A DNA stretch of 64,000 nt. Origin: Bacillota bacterium (lineage in GTDB: Bacteria > Bacillota > UBA4882 > UBA8346). The stretch covers positions 1 through 64,000 of the forward strand of contig JAEXDA010000015.1 of assembly GCA_023401925.1 (NCBI GenBank), read 5' to 3'. The notes beneath the pieces are model-generated. The model made no database searches, had not been told where the DNA came from, and was given only the letters and a program-made list of their open reading frames with translations. Of this stretch, positions 16,101 to 25,110 are shown one piece after another. Numbering within the stretch: the first letter of the stretch is position 1; every line of letters starts with the position of its first letter. Made by a program: the position numbers and the translations under genes.

Positions 16101-16439
16101 ATGCTGGAACGAAAATTAGGACGTGAGTCTGCACATAGGAAAGCTCTTTTCCGTGCTTTAGTTACAGCCCTTTTTATGCATGGCCGAATAGAGACAACCG
16201 AAATTAAGGCGAAAGAAGCGCGTTCGGTTGCTGAAAAGATGATTACTTTGGCTAAAAAAGGCGATTTAAATTCCAGACGGGTTGCAGCTGGGGTAATTAC
16301 GGAACCGGAAGTATTACAAAAATTATTCGAGGAGATTGCCGGCCGCTATAAAGAACGGAATGGCGGGTATACTCGGATTTTGAAAATTGGTCCGCGCCGT
16401 GGGGATGCCGCACCAATGGTGATTTTGGAATTAGTTTAA
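16101..16439 (+). CDS. rplQ: Ribosomal protein bL17
   Basis: A 112-residue protein, with LGRESAHRKALFRALVTALF at the start and RILKIGPRRGDAAPMVILEL at the end. It closes the alpha operon. ATG 16101 follows GAGGAGGTG. A weak stem, TTAAGG...CCTTAATTTTTT (about 16459-16504), in the gap before truA could be a partial terminator. Confidence 0.98.
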   Translation: MLERKLGRESAHRKALFRALVTALFMHGRIETTEIKAKEARSVAEKMITLAKKGDLNSRRVAAGVITEPEVLQKLFEEIAGRYKERNGGYTRILKIGPRRGDAAPMVILELV

Positions 16440-16524
16440 TGGTTTTTGAATAAGAATTTTAAGGGTCGGCTTTGGAGATAAACCAGGGCAGGCCTTAATT
16501 TTTTATAAGGACTTTGGGTATTTC

Positions 16525-17271
16525 ATGGATAGTTTATTAAAAAAGTTTAAGATGATTATCGCCTATGAAGGAACGGCATATGCTGGTTTTCAACTGCAGA
16601 AAAACGGGCCGACAATTCAGGGGGAGCTTGAGAAAGCAATCGCGCGTATTACTGGAGAAAAAATTCATATTTATGGAGCAGGGCGGACAGATGCAGGAGT
16701 TCATGCAAAAGGGCAAGTTATTCATTTTCAAGCATATTCGAAGCTTGCAGATGAAAAATTTCAAAAGGCCATGAATTCTCTTATACCGGCTGATATCCTA
16801 GTAAGAGATATTTATGAGGTTCCCATGGATTTTCATGCCCGGTATTCGACTAAAAGTAAGACATATTGCTATCGTATTTATAATTCCGAAGAAAGACCGC
16901 TTTTTGAGAGAAATATCGTTTATCATTATCGATGGAATCTAAATATTCCAAGAATGCAGGAAACGCTTGGTTTTTTAATTGGGGAAAAAGATTTCAAGTC
17001 CTTCCAGGCAAGTGGTTCAACAGTTTTGGATACGATTCGGATGGTTAACTTTTGCTATATGGAATCGAACGGCCCTTTGATTACTTTTACAATCAACGCC
17101 AATGGTTTTCTTTATCATATGGTAAGAAATATTGTTGGAACTCTTATTTTAGTCGGTAGAGATAAACTTGAACCTTCGTCAATGGAAAGAGTCATTTTCG
17201 CCAGAGATCGGGCGAAAGCGGGTCCAACTGCGCCGGCAATTGGACTTTGCTTAGAAGAAGTGTTTTATTGA
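16525..17271 (+). CDS. truA: tRNA pseudouridine(38-40) synthase TruA
   Basis: A 248-residue enzyme that makes pseudouridine at positions 38-40 of the tRNA anticodon arm. The catalytic Asp is in the motif GAGRTDAGVHAKGQV (about residue 57), and the family segments YRIYNSEERPLF and NGFLYHMVRNIVGTL are present. Its position after rplQ is common in Firmicutes. A palindrome (17304-17344) follows it. Confidence 0.96.
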   Translation: MDSLLKKFKMIIAYEGTAYAGFQLQKNGPTIQGELEKAIARITGEKIHIYGAGRTDAGVHAKGQVIHFQAYSKLADEKFQKAMNSLIPADILVRDIYEVPMDFHARYSTKSKTYCYRIYNSEERPLFERNIVYHYRWNLNIPRMQETLGFLIGEKDFKSFQASGSTVLDTIRMVNFCYMESNGPLITFTINANGFLYHMVRNIVGTLILVGRDKLEPSSMERVIFARDRAKAGPTAPAIGLCLEEVFY

Positions 17272-17303
17272 AAAGTCATTCGATAAAATTCATCTCCGTA
17301 ACT

Positions 17304-17344
17304 CCGTGCTTTTGTAACCAAATCGTCAGGGTTCAAAAGCACGG
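17304..17344. terminator. Palindrome between convergent truA and the GH57 gene
   Basis: CCGTGCTTTTG (17304-17314) and CAAAAGCACGG (17334-17344) are perfect 11-base inverted repeats around a 19-base loop. Neither side has a clear T-run, so it is an atypical terminator, but it sits where transcription from both sides should end. Confidence 0.5.
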
Positions 17345-17409
17345 GGACCATCGATATTAACAATTTATTTACATAACTAGATCAATCGCTTTTTATATTC
17401 GATAACTAT

Positions 17410-19029
17410 TTATGCCAAGATTGCTTCCGGGATTCTGTCAAAGCTTTGGGAGTTTTGGTATATTTTATAATCTATATTGGGGAATATATCATCCCGTTCT
17501 TCAAGTCGATGCAAATAGTCACTATCAATCCGATTATATTTTATTTGGTCGTAGAGGGTATTAAAGCGGTTGATATGATTCTTAGTTCTTTTAATGGCAT
17601 ACTCGACCATCGTACCCGTCTTCATAATAAAGGCCCAATCACTACTTTGCAATAGGAGTAATTCTCTAGCCGCTTGATTGAGTGCTCTTTTTAAATCACC
17701 ATCGGCACTTGGATAACTTTGAGCCAGTTCAACCATTCTATCAGCAATTTTATGTAAGTGCCTATAGATCCAGTCATTGCTGCCTTCAAGCCAGACTTCA
17801 TTGAATCCCTTGTAGCCCCAGCTTGACATGGAAGGAGTGGCAATCTGGTTTTTTGGATAAATTTCCAAATAATCACTGGGAGTTACTAATCGTATGCTTT
17901 GTTGATCATAAGTTATTTTCCGGATTAAGAAATCAAGCCACATGGGTCCTTCAAACCACCAATGTCCAAACAATTCGGCATCATAGGGCGACACGATAAT
18001 TGGTTTGCGATCAATGATTTGATTTAAATATTCAATCTGTTTTTCACGATTGAACATAAAATTACCGGCATGGATTGCGGCTTTTTCATGGGCTCTCCAA
18101 ATATTATAGGGTTGTTTATCAAGAGTGGGCCCGGTAATCCGGTGATATTTGATTCCTAAGGGTACACGGACACCGCTGCTGGGAAGATACGGCTTTATAT
18201 ATTCATACTCCAAATCAAAGCCGATGTCGCGATAAAATTCCCGATAATCGTAGTCACCTGGATAACCTTCATTGGCGCTCCAAACTTGTTTTGAAGATTC
18301 TAGATCTCTACCAAATACAGCTACACCACTAGGACAATAAATGGGTGCAAAGTTTCCATATTTGGGTCTGGGTGATGCATGCAAAATACCGTGTGCATCT
18401 GTAAAGAAAAAACGTAACCCTTGCGCTTGGACAAATTGATCAACTCCAGGCTGATATCCGCACTCGGGTAACCAAATTCCCCGGGGTTTCTTTCCGAAAG
18501 CCTGATGGTGATAATCAACTGCTAATTTTATTTGGGCTTTGATGGCAGTTTCATTAAGCATTAGCGGTAAAAAGCCATGAGTAGCTCCGCAAGTAATCAA
18601 TTCGAGATTACCGGTTTCCTCCAATTCTTTGAAGGAATTGGATAAATCACAGCGGTTTTTTTCAACAAAGAACCAACGGCAATACCGAAAATGTTCCAGA
18701 TACATTAAGGCTACCTCATGAAATTGGGGTAGCCACTTCGTCCTTTCAACATCCTTTTCAGCCAATTCGATTAAGTGTTCGATTTTTTGAATATAACGTC
18801 GTTGCAGTAAATCGTTTTTAAACATGGATACTAGAGGAGGTGATAAACTGATTGTGATTCTGAAATTTATGCCATCATTGGTTAAATTATGAAATACCCG
18901 CAGTAAAGGAATATAAGTTTCAGTTATGGCTTCATACAACCAATCCTCCTCTAAAAAATCCGGAAATTCCGGGTGATGGACATAGGGTAAATGTGCATGC
19001 AATACAAGGGCTAAATAACCTTTTTCCAT
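17410..19029 (-). CDS. GH57 1,4-alpha-glucan branching-type enzyme
   Basis: A protein of 539 residues counted from ATG 19029 (MEKGYLALVLHAHLPYVHHP). It has the GH57 motifs HAHLPYV, GIWLPECGYQPGVD (nucleophile Glu) and SPYDAELFGHWWFEGP (general acid Asp), and a C-terminal helical region as in branching enzymes of about 520-560 residues. It probably makes alpha-1,6 branches in glycogen-like polymers; alpha-amylase activity is the alternative. A TTG at 19044 directly abuts GAGGAG and is unlikely. The DUF4912 gene lies just upstream on the same strand. Confidence 0.88.
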   Translation of the reverse strand: MEKGYLALVLHAHLPYVHHPEFPDFLEEDWLYEAITETYIPLLRVFHNLTNDGINFRITISLSPPLVSMFKNDLLQRRYIQKIEHLIELAEKDVERTKWLPQFHEVALMYLEHFRYCRWFFVEKNRCDLSNSFKELEETGNLELITCGATHGFLPLMLNETAIKAQIKLAVDYHHQAFGKKPRGIWLPECGYQPGVDQFVQAQGLRFFFTDAHGILHASPRPKYGNFAPIYCPSGVAVFGRDLESSKQVWSANEGYPGDYDYREFYRDIGFDLEYEYIKPYLPSSGVRVPLGIKYHRITGPTLDKQPYNIWRAHEKAAIHAGNFMFNREKQIEYLNQIIDRKPIIVSPYDAELFGHWWFEGPMWLDFLIRKITYDQQSIRLVTPSDYLEIYPKNQIATPSMSSWGYKGFNEVWLEGSNDWIYRHLHKIADRMVELAQSYPSADGDLKRALNQAARELLLLQSSDWAFIMKTGTMVEYAIKRTKNHINRFNTLYDQIKYNRIDSDYLHRLEERDDIFPNIDYKIYQNSQSFDRIPEAILA

Positions 19030-19048
19030 AATATAAATTATCAACTCC

Positions 19049-20095
19049 TCAATAGGTTTGTTTGGTTACCACAGGTGTGATAGTAATGGTATCAATCCCG
19101 TCAACTGAATTTGCTACAACTGGAATATATTGAACACTATCCGGAAGTGCATAATGCAAAGTAAAAGTGCCATCGGGCCTGAGCTTTATCGGTTCACCCT
19201 GAACCCTGACGGTTGCATTCGGTTCTGTAGCGCCATAAACGATTAATTCGGTATTCAAAACCAGCCAGAACTTTCGTTCTTCTGGCATTGAACGGGTTGG
19301 GCTTGACAAGCTGCTGATAGCTCCGGAACCCATTTCCCGTTCTAACCGTTTCATTAAGGACTCGATCAATTGGGATGAGCTGTTTCCTTCCCCTGCGCCG
19401 GCCAATCGGTAGAGTTTACGAAAATCTTCCTCAATACTCATCCATTCTTCATCAATGATTTCCGATATATTATCGCGAGGGGTGGTCACAATATTCGATC
19501 GAGCAATGGTATAAAAGGCGCCGTTTGGTTGAATGAAACCCAAGTCCACACAAAAACTTCGGTTAGGACCACCGACGTGGATATACCAGTTATTGATATC
19601 ATGGCTAATATGAATGTCGAAAAAATAGTTGCTGCTGGAGCCGTCAAAATTTTGAATTTCGGTGATATCATAAACTCTCAGAATGAGAGGAATTTGGTTC
19701 CACTGTTGAAAGTTCCTTGAAACATCGTCGATTATAGACTGATTAACGCTCCAATAAGTGTGGAGCCAATAGGGATCACGAACCATCAAAACGATTTTAG
19801 TATCGTTGTAGGTTGATGGGATTTCGGTCTCATTTTGCTCCATGACAGCAACCCCGGTTAAATGTTCCGGTAAAGGCGGTTCGACATACAAATGCTCGTT
19901 ACCGGTAATCGAGTTGTGGATATGCTGAGATATCTCCTTTTCCTTTTCGGGATTGGCAGAGAATGGAGGGTCGAGAAGTAATATATGTTCGATTAAATCT
20001 TCCCGAGTTAATTTTGATATGCCTCTAATTCCCAGCGACTTGGCGATTTCGGATAGTTTTTGCTTGTTTTTTGCCGCCAATTCCTCTCGGGTCAT
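19049..20095 (-). CDS. DUF4912 protein with Rho-N/SAP-like N-terminus
   Basis: A 348-residue protein. Residues 1-45 (KLSEIAKSLGIRGISKLTR) resemble the Rho N-terminal/SAP-like helix-extended-loop-helix. The middle (VLMVRDPYWLHTYWSVN, about residues 100-225) matches DUF4912 proteins, and the end (about 270-348) has beta-sandwich-like repeats. DUF4912 genes are often next to GH57 genes, as here, with only 19 bases between the stop and the GH57 ATG. The function is unknown; polysaccharide binding or regulation of glycogen synthesis is only a guess. Confidence 0.75.
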   Translation of the reverse strand: MTREELAAKNKQKLSEIAKSLGIRGISKLTREDLIEHILLLDPPFSANPEKEKEISQHIHNSITGNEHLYVEPPLPEHLTGVAVMEQNETEIPSTYNDTKIVLMVRDPYWLHTYWSVNQSIIDDVSRNFQQWNQIPLILRVYDITEIQNFDGSSSNYFFDIHISHDINNWYIHVGGPNRSFCVDLGFIQPNGAFYTIARSNIVTTPRDNISEIIDEEWMSIEEDFRKLYRLAGAGEGNSSSQLIESLMKRLEREMGSGAISSLSSPTRSMPEERKFWLVLNTELIVYGATEPNATVRVQGEPIKLRPDGTFTLHYALPDSVQYIPVVANSVDGIDTITITPVVTKQTY

Positions 20096-20360
20096 TGCTA
20101 TCCCCCTTTCTTTTTTTTAGGCAATTACTTTAATAATATTACCGCGATAAAATCAATATATACGAAAGGAACAAAGCAAATTTTGTCCCGTTATTACGAA
20201 AATATATAAAGTGAAGGCAATAGGCCAGTATCCCTGAATGAAGGGAAAACAGACCGTTTCTGGAATAAAAAACTGGATTTAGCAAACTTCATTTCCGTTT
20301 GGAGCAGGAAAAATGAGTTGTACCTAGAAAATAATAACAAAATAGGAGGTAGATGAAGCC

Positions 20361-21374
20361 ATGAAAATAATATCTAACCGATGGATATTCTTACTTGTTT
20401 TAGCTATTATTATTCAGATTTCTGCAATTCTACCCGACTATCAGTTAGCCTTTGAAGATGAACATTTTTTAACGGATGGTATTTTACAAGTCTTAAGAAC
20501 TGATTTGGATCGAGACACCCAGGATGACTTTGTTTTGGTAGGAAAGAACGATATTGCTCATGAATTTTTTCTATATTGGTTAAAAATGAATTCGGACCAA
20601 AAGCCGGTTGTGCAATGGCAAAGCGATAATTTATATGAAGACCATAGTACGATTTGGGCCGTGTCCGGAAAATTCGAAAGCGCGGAAGAAGAACTTTTAG
20701 CCATCAGTAATAGTCAATATTATCTTTACCGAATTGAAAATAATCATGTAAATTTGATTCGACGTGGGGATCTCACTTTAAAACCTTTGGCTGTTACCAG
20801 TGGCGATCTTGATGGTGATGGTAAAAATGAGTTAATCATCGCCAAAATAGGCAAAATTACTTCAACGATATATAATTGTACGGTTCAGATCTGGAAATTT
20901 CAAGGGGAGCGATTCGTAGAATTAACGGAATCCGATTTGATTGGAAATATCCGAGGTATGACAGTGGGGACTTTAGAAAAAGCCGGTCCAGTCCAACTCT
21001 TCATTGAAGAAGGGCCGAGATTTGCTCCAGGGAATATCCATGTGCTAAGGTACTCTGATCAAAAATTGGATGAAGTTTATAATTTGAAAAAAGCAACCAA
21101 AGGACCGGCCTATGGAATGCAGGTTCAAAATTTTTCTGGTGAAATGCGATTGGTGATTGCTACGGCCCCGGGGTTTATTAATTTCTATGGATGGGCAAAT
21201 CATGGGTTAGTACCTCTTGCAGGTGAAATTAACCTTAAGAAAGACCTGATGTCTCTGGCGGCTGCCGATGTAAATCAAGATAACAACCCGGTGTTGATTG
21301 TAGCAGCCTATCCTCAAGACCTTATGATTTTATCGAAGTCGGCATCTTTACCAATGACGCCGGCAGGGAAGTAA
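20361..21374 (+). CDS. Exported FG-GAP/VCBS-like propeller protein
   Basis: A 337-residue protein with an N-terminal hydrophobic segment (IFLLVLAIIIQISAILP) consistent with a signal peptide or anchor. Several repeats resemble FG-GAP blades: RTDLDRDTQDDFVLV, SGDLDGDGKNELIIAK (a classic calcium-type loop) and AADVNQDNNPVLIVAA. It is probably a seven-bladed beta-propeller at the cell surface. AATAGGAGGTAG precedes ATG 20361. No enzyme motif was recognised. It is transcribed with the following EEP-fold gene. Confidence 0.65.
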   Translation: MKIISNRWIFLLVLAIIIQISAILPDYQLAFEDEHFLTDGILQVLRTDLDRDTQDDFVLVGKNDIAHEFFLYWLKMNSDQKPVVQWQSDNLYEDHSTIWAVSGKFESAEEELLAISNSQYYLYRIENNHVNLIRRGDLTLKPLAVTSGDLDGDGKNELIIAKIGKITSTIYNCTVQIWKFQGERFVELTESDLIGNIRGMTVGTLEKAGPVQLFIEEGPRFAPGNIHVLRYSDQKLDEVYNLKKATKGPAYGMQVQNFSGEMRLVIATAPGFINFYGWANHGLVPLAGEINLKKDLMSLAAADVNQDNNPVLIVAAYPQDLMILSKSASLPMTPAGK

Positions 21375-21474
21375 ATAATCCTTAGCCAAAAGCTAATTTC
21401 TCCAATTGGGGATTATGAATTGACTTTATCGCTTGGGAATTTTAAATCACTGAGTAAGATTTCGGTGGGAAATG

Positions 21475-22353
21475 ATGAAAAAAAATATAATTTTTGTTAG
21501 TTTCTTTATACTGATATTTCCAATAGCGGTTTTTGGAGAGACTTACTCAACAAATCCTTTAAGCCAATTTGGGGAAAAAGAAGTTGCTCCGGAGGATTCC
21601 GTATTCGCTGCCAACAATGAAAGACAAAGCGGTGTTATTTCGCTAAAGGTAATGACCTTCAATATCCATAGCGCCATTAATTGGTATGGCAAATTCGACG
21701 TTGAAGCGTTAGTTCATTTTATTGAGGATGTTAAACCTGATATCGTCGGTCTTCAAGAAGTGGATGCAGGGTGGTCAAGCCTTACGAGTTTCGAGGATAT
21801 CCAGGCCAAGCTTGGCGAACGTCTACATATGGATTATGCCTTTTCTGCTTCAAGGGAGCGAAACAACGGTTTTTTCGGGAATCTAATTCTTAGCAAATAT
21901 CCGATAGTTCAACAATGGACCGTGGTTATGCCGGGAAATCTTGAACCCAGAAGTTTTGCTTTGGTACAATTTGAAATTAAAGAGCAGCGAATTAATTTTT
22001 TAACAACTCACCTGGGCCTGTCGGTTTCAGATCGGCTTGGGCAAGTAGCAACAATTCTCGGTTTTGTCGATCGAATTGCCGGCCCGTTGATTATTACCGG
22101 TGACTTTAATGGTAATGATAATGACCCAGCCGTGGCCGAGCTCAAAAAGTATCTCTCTGATCTTCAGAGTATGAGTGATTTTAAAGATAGCGGAACTTTC
22201 CGTTCTAAAGACGGCAAGGTTTATCCCGGTTCCAAAATGGACTATATTCTAACCTCCCCCGAATTCGGCCTGTCGACTTTGGAAGTTGGGGTCGATAATT
22301 TTGTCTCCGATCATGTTCCTTTGATTGCTGTGCTAACTCTGAACCTTCATTGA
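21475..22353 (+). CDS. Exported endonuclease/exonuclease/phosphatase family protein
   Basis: A protein of 292 residues from ATG 21475, opening with a signal peptide (MKKNIIFVSFFILIFPIAVF, cleaved near FGE). It has the DNase I-like motifs MTFNIHSAINW, DIVGLQEVDAG (catalytic Glu), GDFNGNDND and the final SDHVPLIAVL (catalytic Asp-His). The substrate is unknown; phosphodiesterase, nuclease or sphingomyelinase activities are all possible in this family. ATG 21472 is an alternative, but GGTGGGA (21464-21470) spaces better to 21475. Confidence 0.8.
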   Translation: MKKNIIFVSFFILIFPIAVFGETYSTNPLSQFGEKEVAPEDSVFAANNERQSGVISLKVMTFNIHSAINWYGKFDVEALVHFIEDVKPDIVGLQEVDAGWSSLTSFEDIQAKLGERLHMDYAFSASRERNNGFFGNLILSKYPIVQQWTVVMPGNLEPRSFALVQFEIKEQRINFLTTHLGLSVSDRLGQVATILGFVDRIAGPLIITGDFNGNDNDPAVAELKKYLSDLQSMSDFKDSGTFRSKDGKVYPGSKMDYILTSPEFGLSTLEVGVDNFVSDHVPLIAVLTLNLH

Positions 22354-22897
22354 GATAATCTTAAATTAAAGTCTTGGTAATTCCAAATTCATATTCAACA
22401 GCGGTAAAAAGGGTCGCCCACTTTGCCATCCTTTAAATCCATAAACATGGACGAATGACAATCCAGAAGTTAGCACTAGTAAATACAGCCGGCGCCATCG
22501 GATCAAGGTCTGCCATTTTTTTAACCTCCAATTTGACAATCTTCCTTTTTAAATCTTGTAGCTCTGAAAAGATAGCAGTCCTATCTTTTAGATTTCTGCT
22601 TTTCAAGAGGTATAGGAATTTAAAAAGGCTAAACAACGACAACCTTCCCATTAATCTCATAGTACTCCGAGGAATCATAGAGATCGGACAAAGTAACCAA
22701 CATCGGTTCGAAATTTTCCGGCAGCATGTTAACCTCGTAAAGAATTGAAAACACCCCTGCAAATTTATCTAACAATTATTATGAGGAAGAATCGAGGAGA
22801 TATTTTGCATAAATTAGCCAAAATCGCTTAATATAATTCCTGGAAGCGAATATAGGATCTTGCCAATGGAGGTTAGGTTTAATAAAATCATTATAGG
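22354..22897. other. Gene-poor gap before groES
   Basis: This gap of about 540 bases has no convincing full gene. The minus strand holds short open pieces (see 22433-22727) that may be remnants. 22770-22897 is AT-rich, with a possible -10 (TATAAT at 22832-22837) and TTGCCA at 22860-22865 as candidate parts of the groES promoter. Confidence 0.4.
22433..22727 (-). pseudogene. Possible decayed small gene(s)
   Basis: On the minus strand a 32-codon frame (22727-22629) starts MLPENFEPMLVTLSDLYDSS after ACGAGG and stops at TAG. A different frame continues as KSRNLKDRTAIFSELQDLKR and then MADLDPMAPAVFTSAN (ATG 22516, preceded by GGAGGT). A third frame adds FMDLKDGKVGDPFYRC. The chain of protein-like fragments in shifting frames on one strand suggests a frameshifted gene or a run of tiny genes. 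No family was recognised, and chance cannot be ruled out. Confidence 0.25.
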
Positions 22898-22924
22898 TTA
22901 GCACTCACCATCAACGAGTGCTAA
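22898..22924 (+). promoter_or_regulatory. CIRCE operator (HrcA-binding)
   Basis: TTAGCACTC (22898-22906), nine bases, then GAGTGCTAA (22916-22924): an exact match to the CIRCE inverted repeat. HrcA binds it and represses groESL or dnaK operons until heat stress. It lies 30 bases before groES. hrcA is not in the window. Confidence 0.97.
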
Positions 22925-22954
22925 CAGATGAAAATTTGAAAAGGAGGGGAAATT

Positions 22955-23236
22955 ATGAGTTTTAAACCATTAGCTGATAGGGTACTGATTAAAGTACTTG
23001 AAGGAGAAGAAAAAACCAAAAGCGGAATTGTCATTCCTGATACTGCAAAAGAAAAACCCGAGAAAGGGAAAGTTCTAGCCGTAGGTTCCGGTAAAATGGA
23101 GAACGGTACCCGGATTGCCCTTGAGGTAAAGCCTGGGGATATCGTCTATTTTGCCAAATATGCCGGGACTACCATTAAAGTCGATGGCGAAGAATGCACG
23201 GTTCTTAAAGAAAGCGATATTTTGGGGATCGAATAA
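22955..23236 (+). CDS. groES: Co-chaperonin GroES
   Basis: A 93-residue protein with KPLADRVLIKVLEGEEKTKS (mobile loop nearby), VLAVGSGKMENG and IVYFAKYAGTTIKVDGEE. It caps the GroEL ring during protein folding. GGAGGGGAAATT precedes ATG 22955. It is controlled by the CIRCE just upstream and forms an operon with groEL after 86 bases. Confidence 0.98.
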   Translation: MSFKPLADRVLIKVLEGEEKTKSGIVIPDTAKEKPEKGKVLAVGSGKMENGTRIALEVKPGDIVYFAKYAGTTIKVDGEECTVLKESDILGIE

Positions 23237-23322
23237 TTTCAGGACGGACGAGATTAAAACGATAACTGATTATGTTGAAGAAATCTTTATTTTTAATAAA
23301 TGAATAAGGAAGGTGAAATCAA

Positions 23323-24954
23323 ATGGCTGCCAAACAGATTTTATTTGGAGAAGATGCGCGCCATGCTTTAGAGCGCGGGGTAAATACCTTAGCGGATGCC
23401 GTTAAAGTCACTCTCGGGCCTAAAGGGCGTAACGTAGTATTAGAGAAAAAATACGGTTCCCCCACAATTACTAATGATGGTGTAACCATTGCTAAAGAAA
23501 TCGAATTATCGGATCCTTTTGAAAATATGGGTGCCCAACTTGCTAAGGAAGTAGCGACCAAAACCAATGATATCGCTGGGGATGGAACCACTACAGCCAC
23601 CCTTTTAGCCCAAGCCATGGTGCGGGAAGGTTTGAAAAACGTTGCCGCCGGCGCCAATCCGATGGTATTGAAGAAGGGGATTGAAAAAGCGGTCAATGTT
23701 GTGGTTGAAGAATTGAAAAAGGTCAGTAAATCCGTTGAAAGCAAGGAAGACATTACTCATGTTGCCGCTATTTCAGCCGCCGATGATGAAATCGGTAAAC
23801 TCATCGCCGAAGCCATGGAGAAAGTTGGAAAAGACGGTGTCATTACCGTTGAAGAATCGCAAACCATGGGCACTAACCTTGAAGTGGTAGAAGGTATGCA
23901 ATTTGACCGCGGATATGTTTCTCCTTATATGATCACCGACTCTGAACGGATGGAAGCCGTTTTAGATGATCCCTATATCTTGATTACCGATAAAAAGATT
24001 TCAATGATTAAGGATTTATTGCCGATTTTGGAAAAAATCATTCAAAGAGGCAAACCATTAGTAATTATTGCTGAGGATGTCGAGGGCGAGGCTCTTGCCA
24101 CATTAGTAGTCAATAAATTGCGTGGTGTTTTAAATGTTGTTGCAATTAAGGCTCCCGGCTTTGGCGATCGCCGAAAAGCTATGCTTGGCGATATCGCCGT
24201 TGTAACCGGTGGTCAGGTTATTTCCGAGGAAGTCGGCATGACTTTAGAAAATGCTACACCGGAAATGCTCGGTTCGGCCCGCCAGGTGAAAATCACCAAA
24301 GAAGAAACCACGATTGTCGATGGTAAGGGCGATGCTAAAGAAATTAAGAAACAAATCAATCAAATTAAAGTACAAATCGAGGATACTACCTCTGATTATG
24401 ACCGGGAAAAACTCCAGGAAAGGCTGGCTAAACTTTCAGGCGGTGTGGCTGTTATCCAAGTTGGTGCAGCTACCGAAACCGAAATGAAAGAAAAGAAACA
24501 CCGTATTGAAGACGCTCTTTCGGCTACCCGGGCTGCGGTTGAGGAAGGTGTGGTTTCCGGTGGAGGAGTCGCCTTATTACAGATTGCTCCTAAACTGGAT
24601 CAACTGAAAGAAACCGGAGATGTGGCAACGGGTATCGCCTTAGTCAAGAAGGCTTTAACAGAGCCGTTACGACAAATTTCCAACAATGCCGGCGTTGAGG
24701 GCTCGGTCATTGTTGAGAAAGTCAGCGCGTTGGAAGCCGGTAAAGGCTTTAATGCGGCTACCGGTGAATATGTGAACATGATCACGGCCGGTATTGTTGA
24801 CCCTGCCAAAGTCACCCGAAGCGCGCTACAAAACGCTGCCAGTATTGCGGCGATGTTGTTAACCACCGAATGCTTGGTAGTGGAAATTCCCGAAAAGGAA
24901 AAAGCTCCAATGATGCCCCCCGGTGGAATGCCCGGCGGAATGGGAATGGATTGA
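23323..24954 (+). CDS. groEL: Chaperonin GroEL
   Basis: A 543-residue chaperonin, the normal length. It has VTLGPKGRNVVLEKKYGSP, the ATP-binding GDGTTTATLLAQAM, and the flexible GGM tail (MMPPGGMPGGMGMD). It folds proteins in the cytoplasm with GroES. GAAGGTGAAATC precedes ATG 23323. A strong terminator follows. Confidence 0.99.
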   Translation: MAAKQILFGEDARHALERGVNTLADAVKVTLGPKGRNVVLEKKYGSPTITNDGVTIAKEIELSDPFENMGAQLAKEVATKTNDIAGDGTTTATLLAQAMVREGLKNVAAGANPMVLKKGIEKAVNVVVEELKKVSKSVESKEDITHVAAISAADDEIGKLIAEAMEKVGKDGVITVEESQTMGTNLEVVEGMQFDRGYVSPYMITDSERMEAVLDDPYILITDKKISMIKDLLPILEKIIQRGKPLVIIAEDVEGEALATLVVNKLRGVLNVVAIKAPGFGDRRKAMLGDIAVVTGGQVISEEVGMTLENATPEMLGSARQVKITKEETTIVDGKGDAKEIKKQINQIKVQIEDTTSDYDREKLQERLAKLSGGVAVIQVGAATETEMKEKKHRIEDALSATRAAVEEGVVSGGGVALLQIAPKLDQLKETGDVATGIALVKKALTEPLRQISNNAGVEGSVIVEKVSALEAGKGFNAATGEYVNMITAGIVDPAKVTRSALQNAASIAAMLLTTECLVVEIPEKEKAPMMPPGGMPGGMGMD

Positions 24955-24973
24955 GTTCCCGATAGTTATCAGG

Positions 24974-24999
24974 AAACCCGGCCAAATCGGCCGGGTTTT
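24974..24999 (+). terminator. Terminator after groEL
   Basis: AAACCCGGCC (24974-24983) and GGCCGGGTTT (24989-24998) form a perfect 10-bp stem with a 5-base loop, ending in a short TTTT. It is a typical Rho-independent terminator with a short T-tract. Confidence 0.85.
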
Positions 25000-25043
25000 G
25001 AAAAATTCGATAGGATTAAAATGGGCGATATTCCAAAATTAAC

Positions 25044-25070
25044 TTGACATCTATAAATAATGGATATAAT
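25044..25070 (+). promoter_or_regulatory. Promoter of the tetR-family gene
   Basis: TTGACA (25044-25049) and TATAAT (25065-25070), both perfect consensus boxes, separated by 15 bases (a little short). The first operator copy (25074-25088) starts right after the -10, so the regulator would block its own transcription. Confidence 0.75.
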
Positions 25071-25073
25071 ATT

Positions 25074-25088
25074 TAAGTAAGTACTTAC
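25074..25088 (+). promoter_or_regulatory. TetR-type operator, copy 1
   Basis: TAAGTAAGTACTTAC contains the perfect 12-base palindrome GTAAGTACTTAC (25077-25088). It overlaps the probable start of transcription of the TetR gene. The same 12-mer TAAGTAAGTACT occurs at three more places, all before the efflux genes. Confidence 0.8.
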
Positions 25089-25110
25089 ATAAGGACTTGG
25101 GTGATGGTCA

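Noticed and set aside
17446..17655. Plus-strand frame inside the GH57 gene
   Set aside because: It is an antisense shadow of a well-supported minus-strand gene.
22455..22748. 97-codon plus-strand frame before groES
   Set aside because: No ribosome-binding site and composition unlike a protein; the opposite strand gives better, though broken, peptides.
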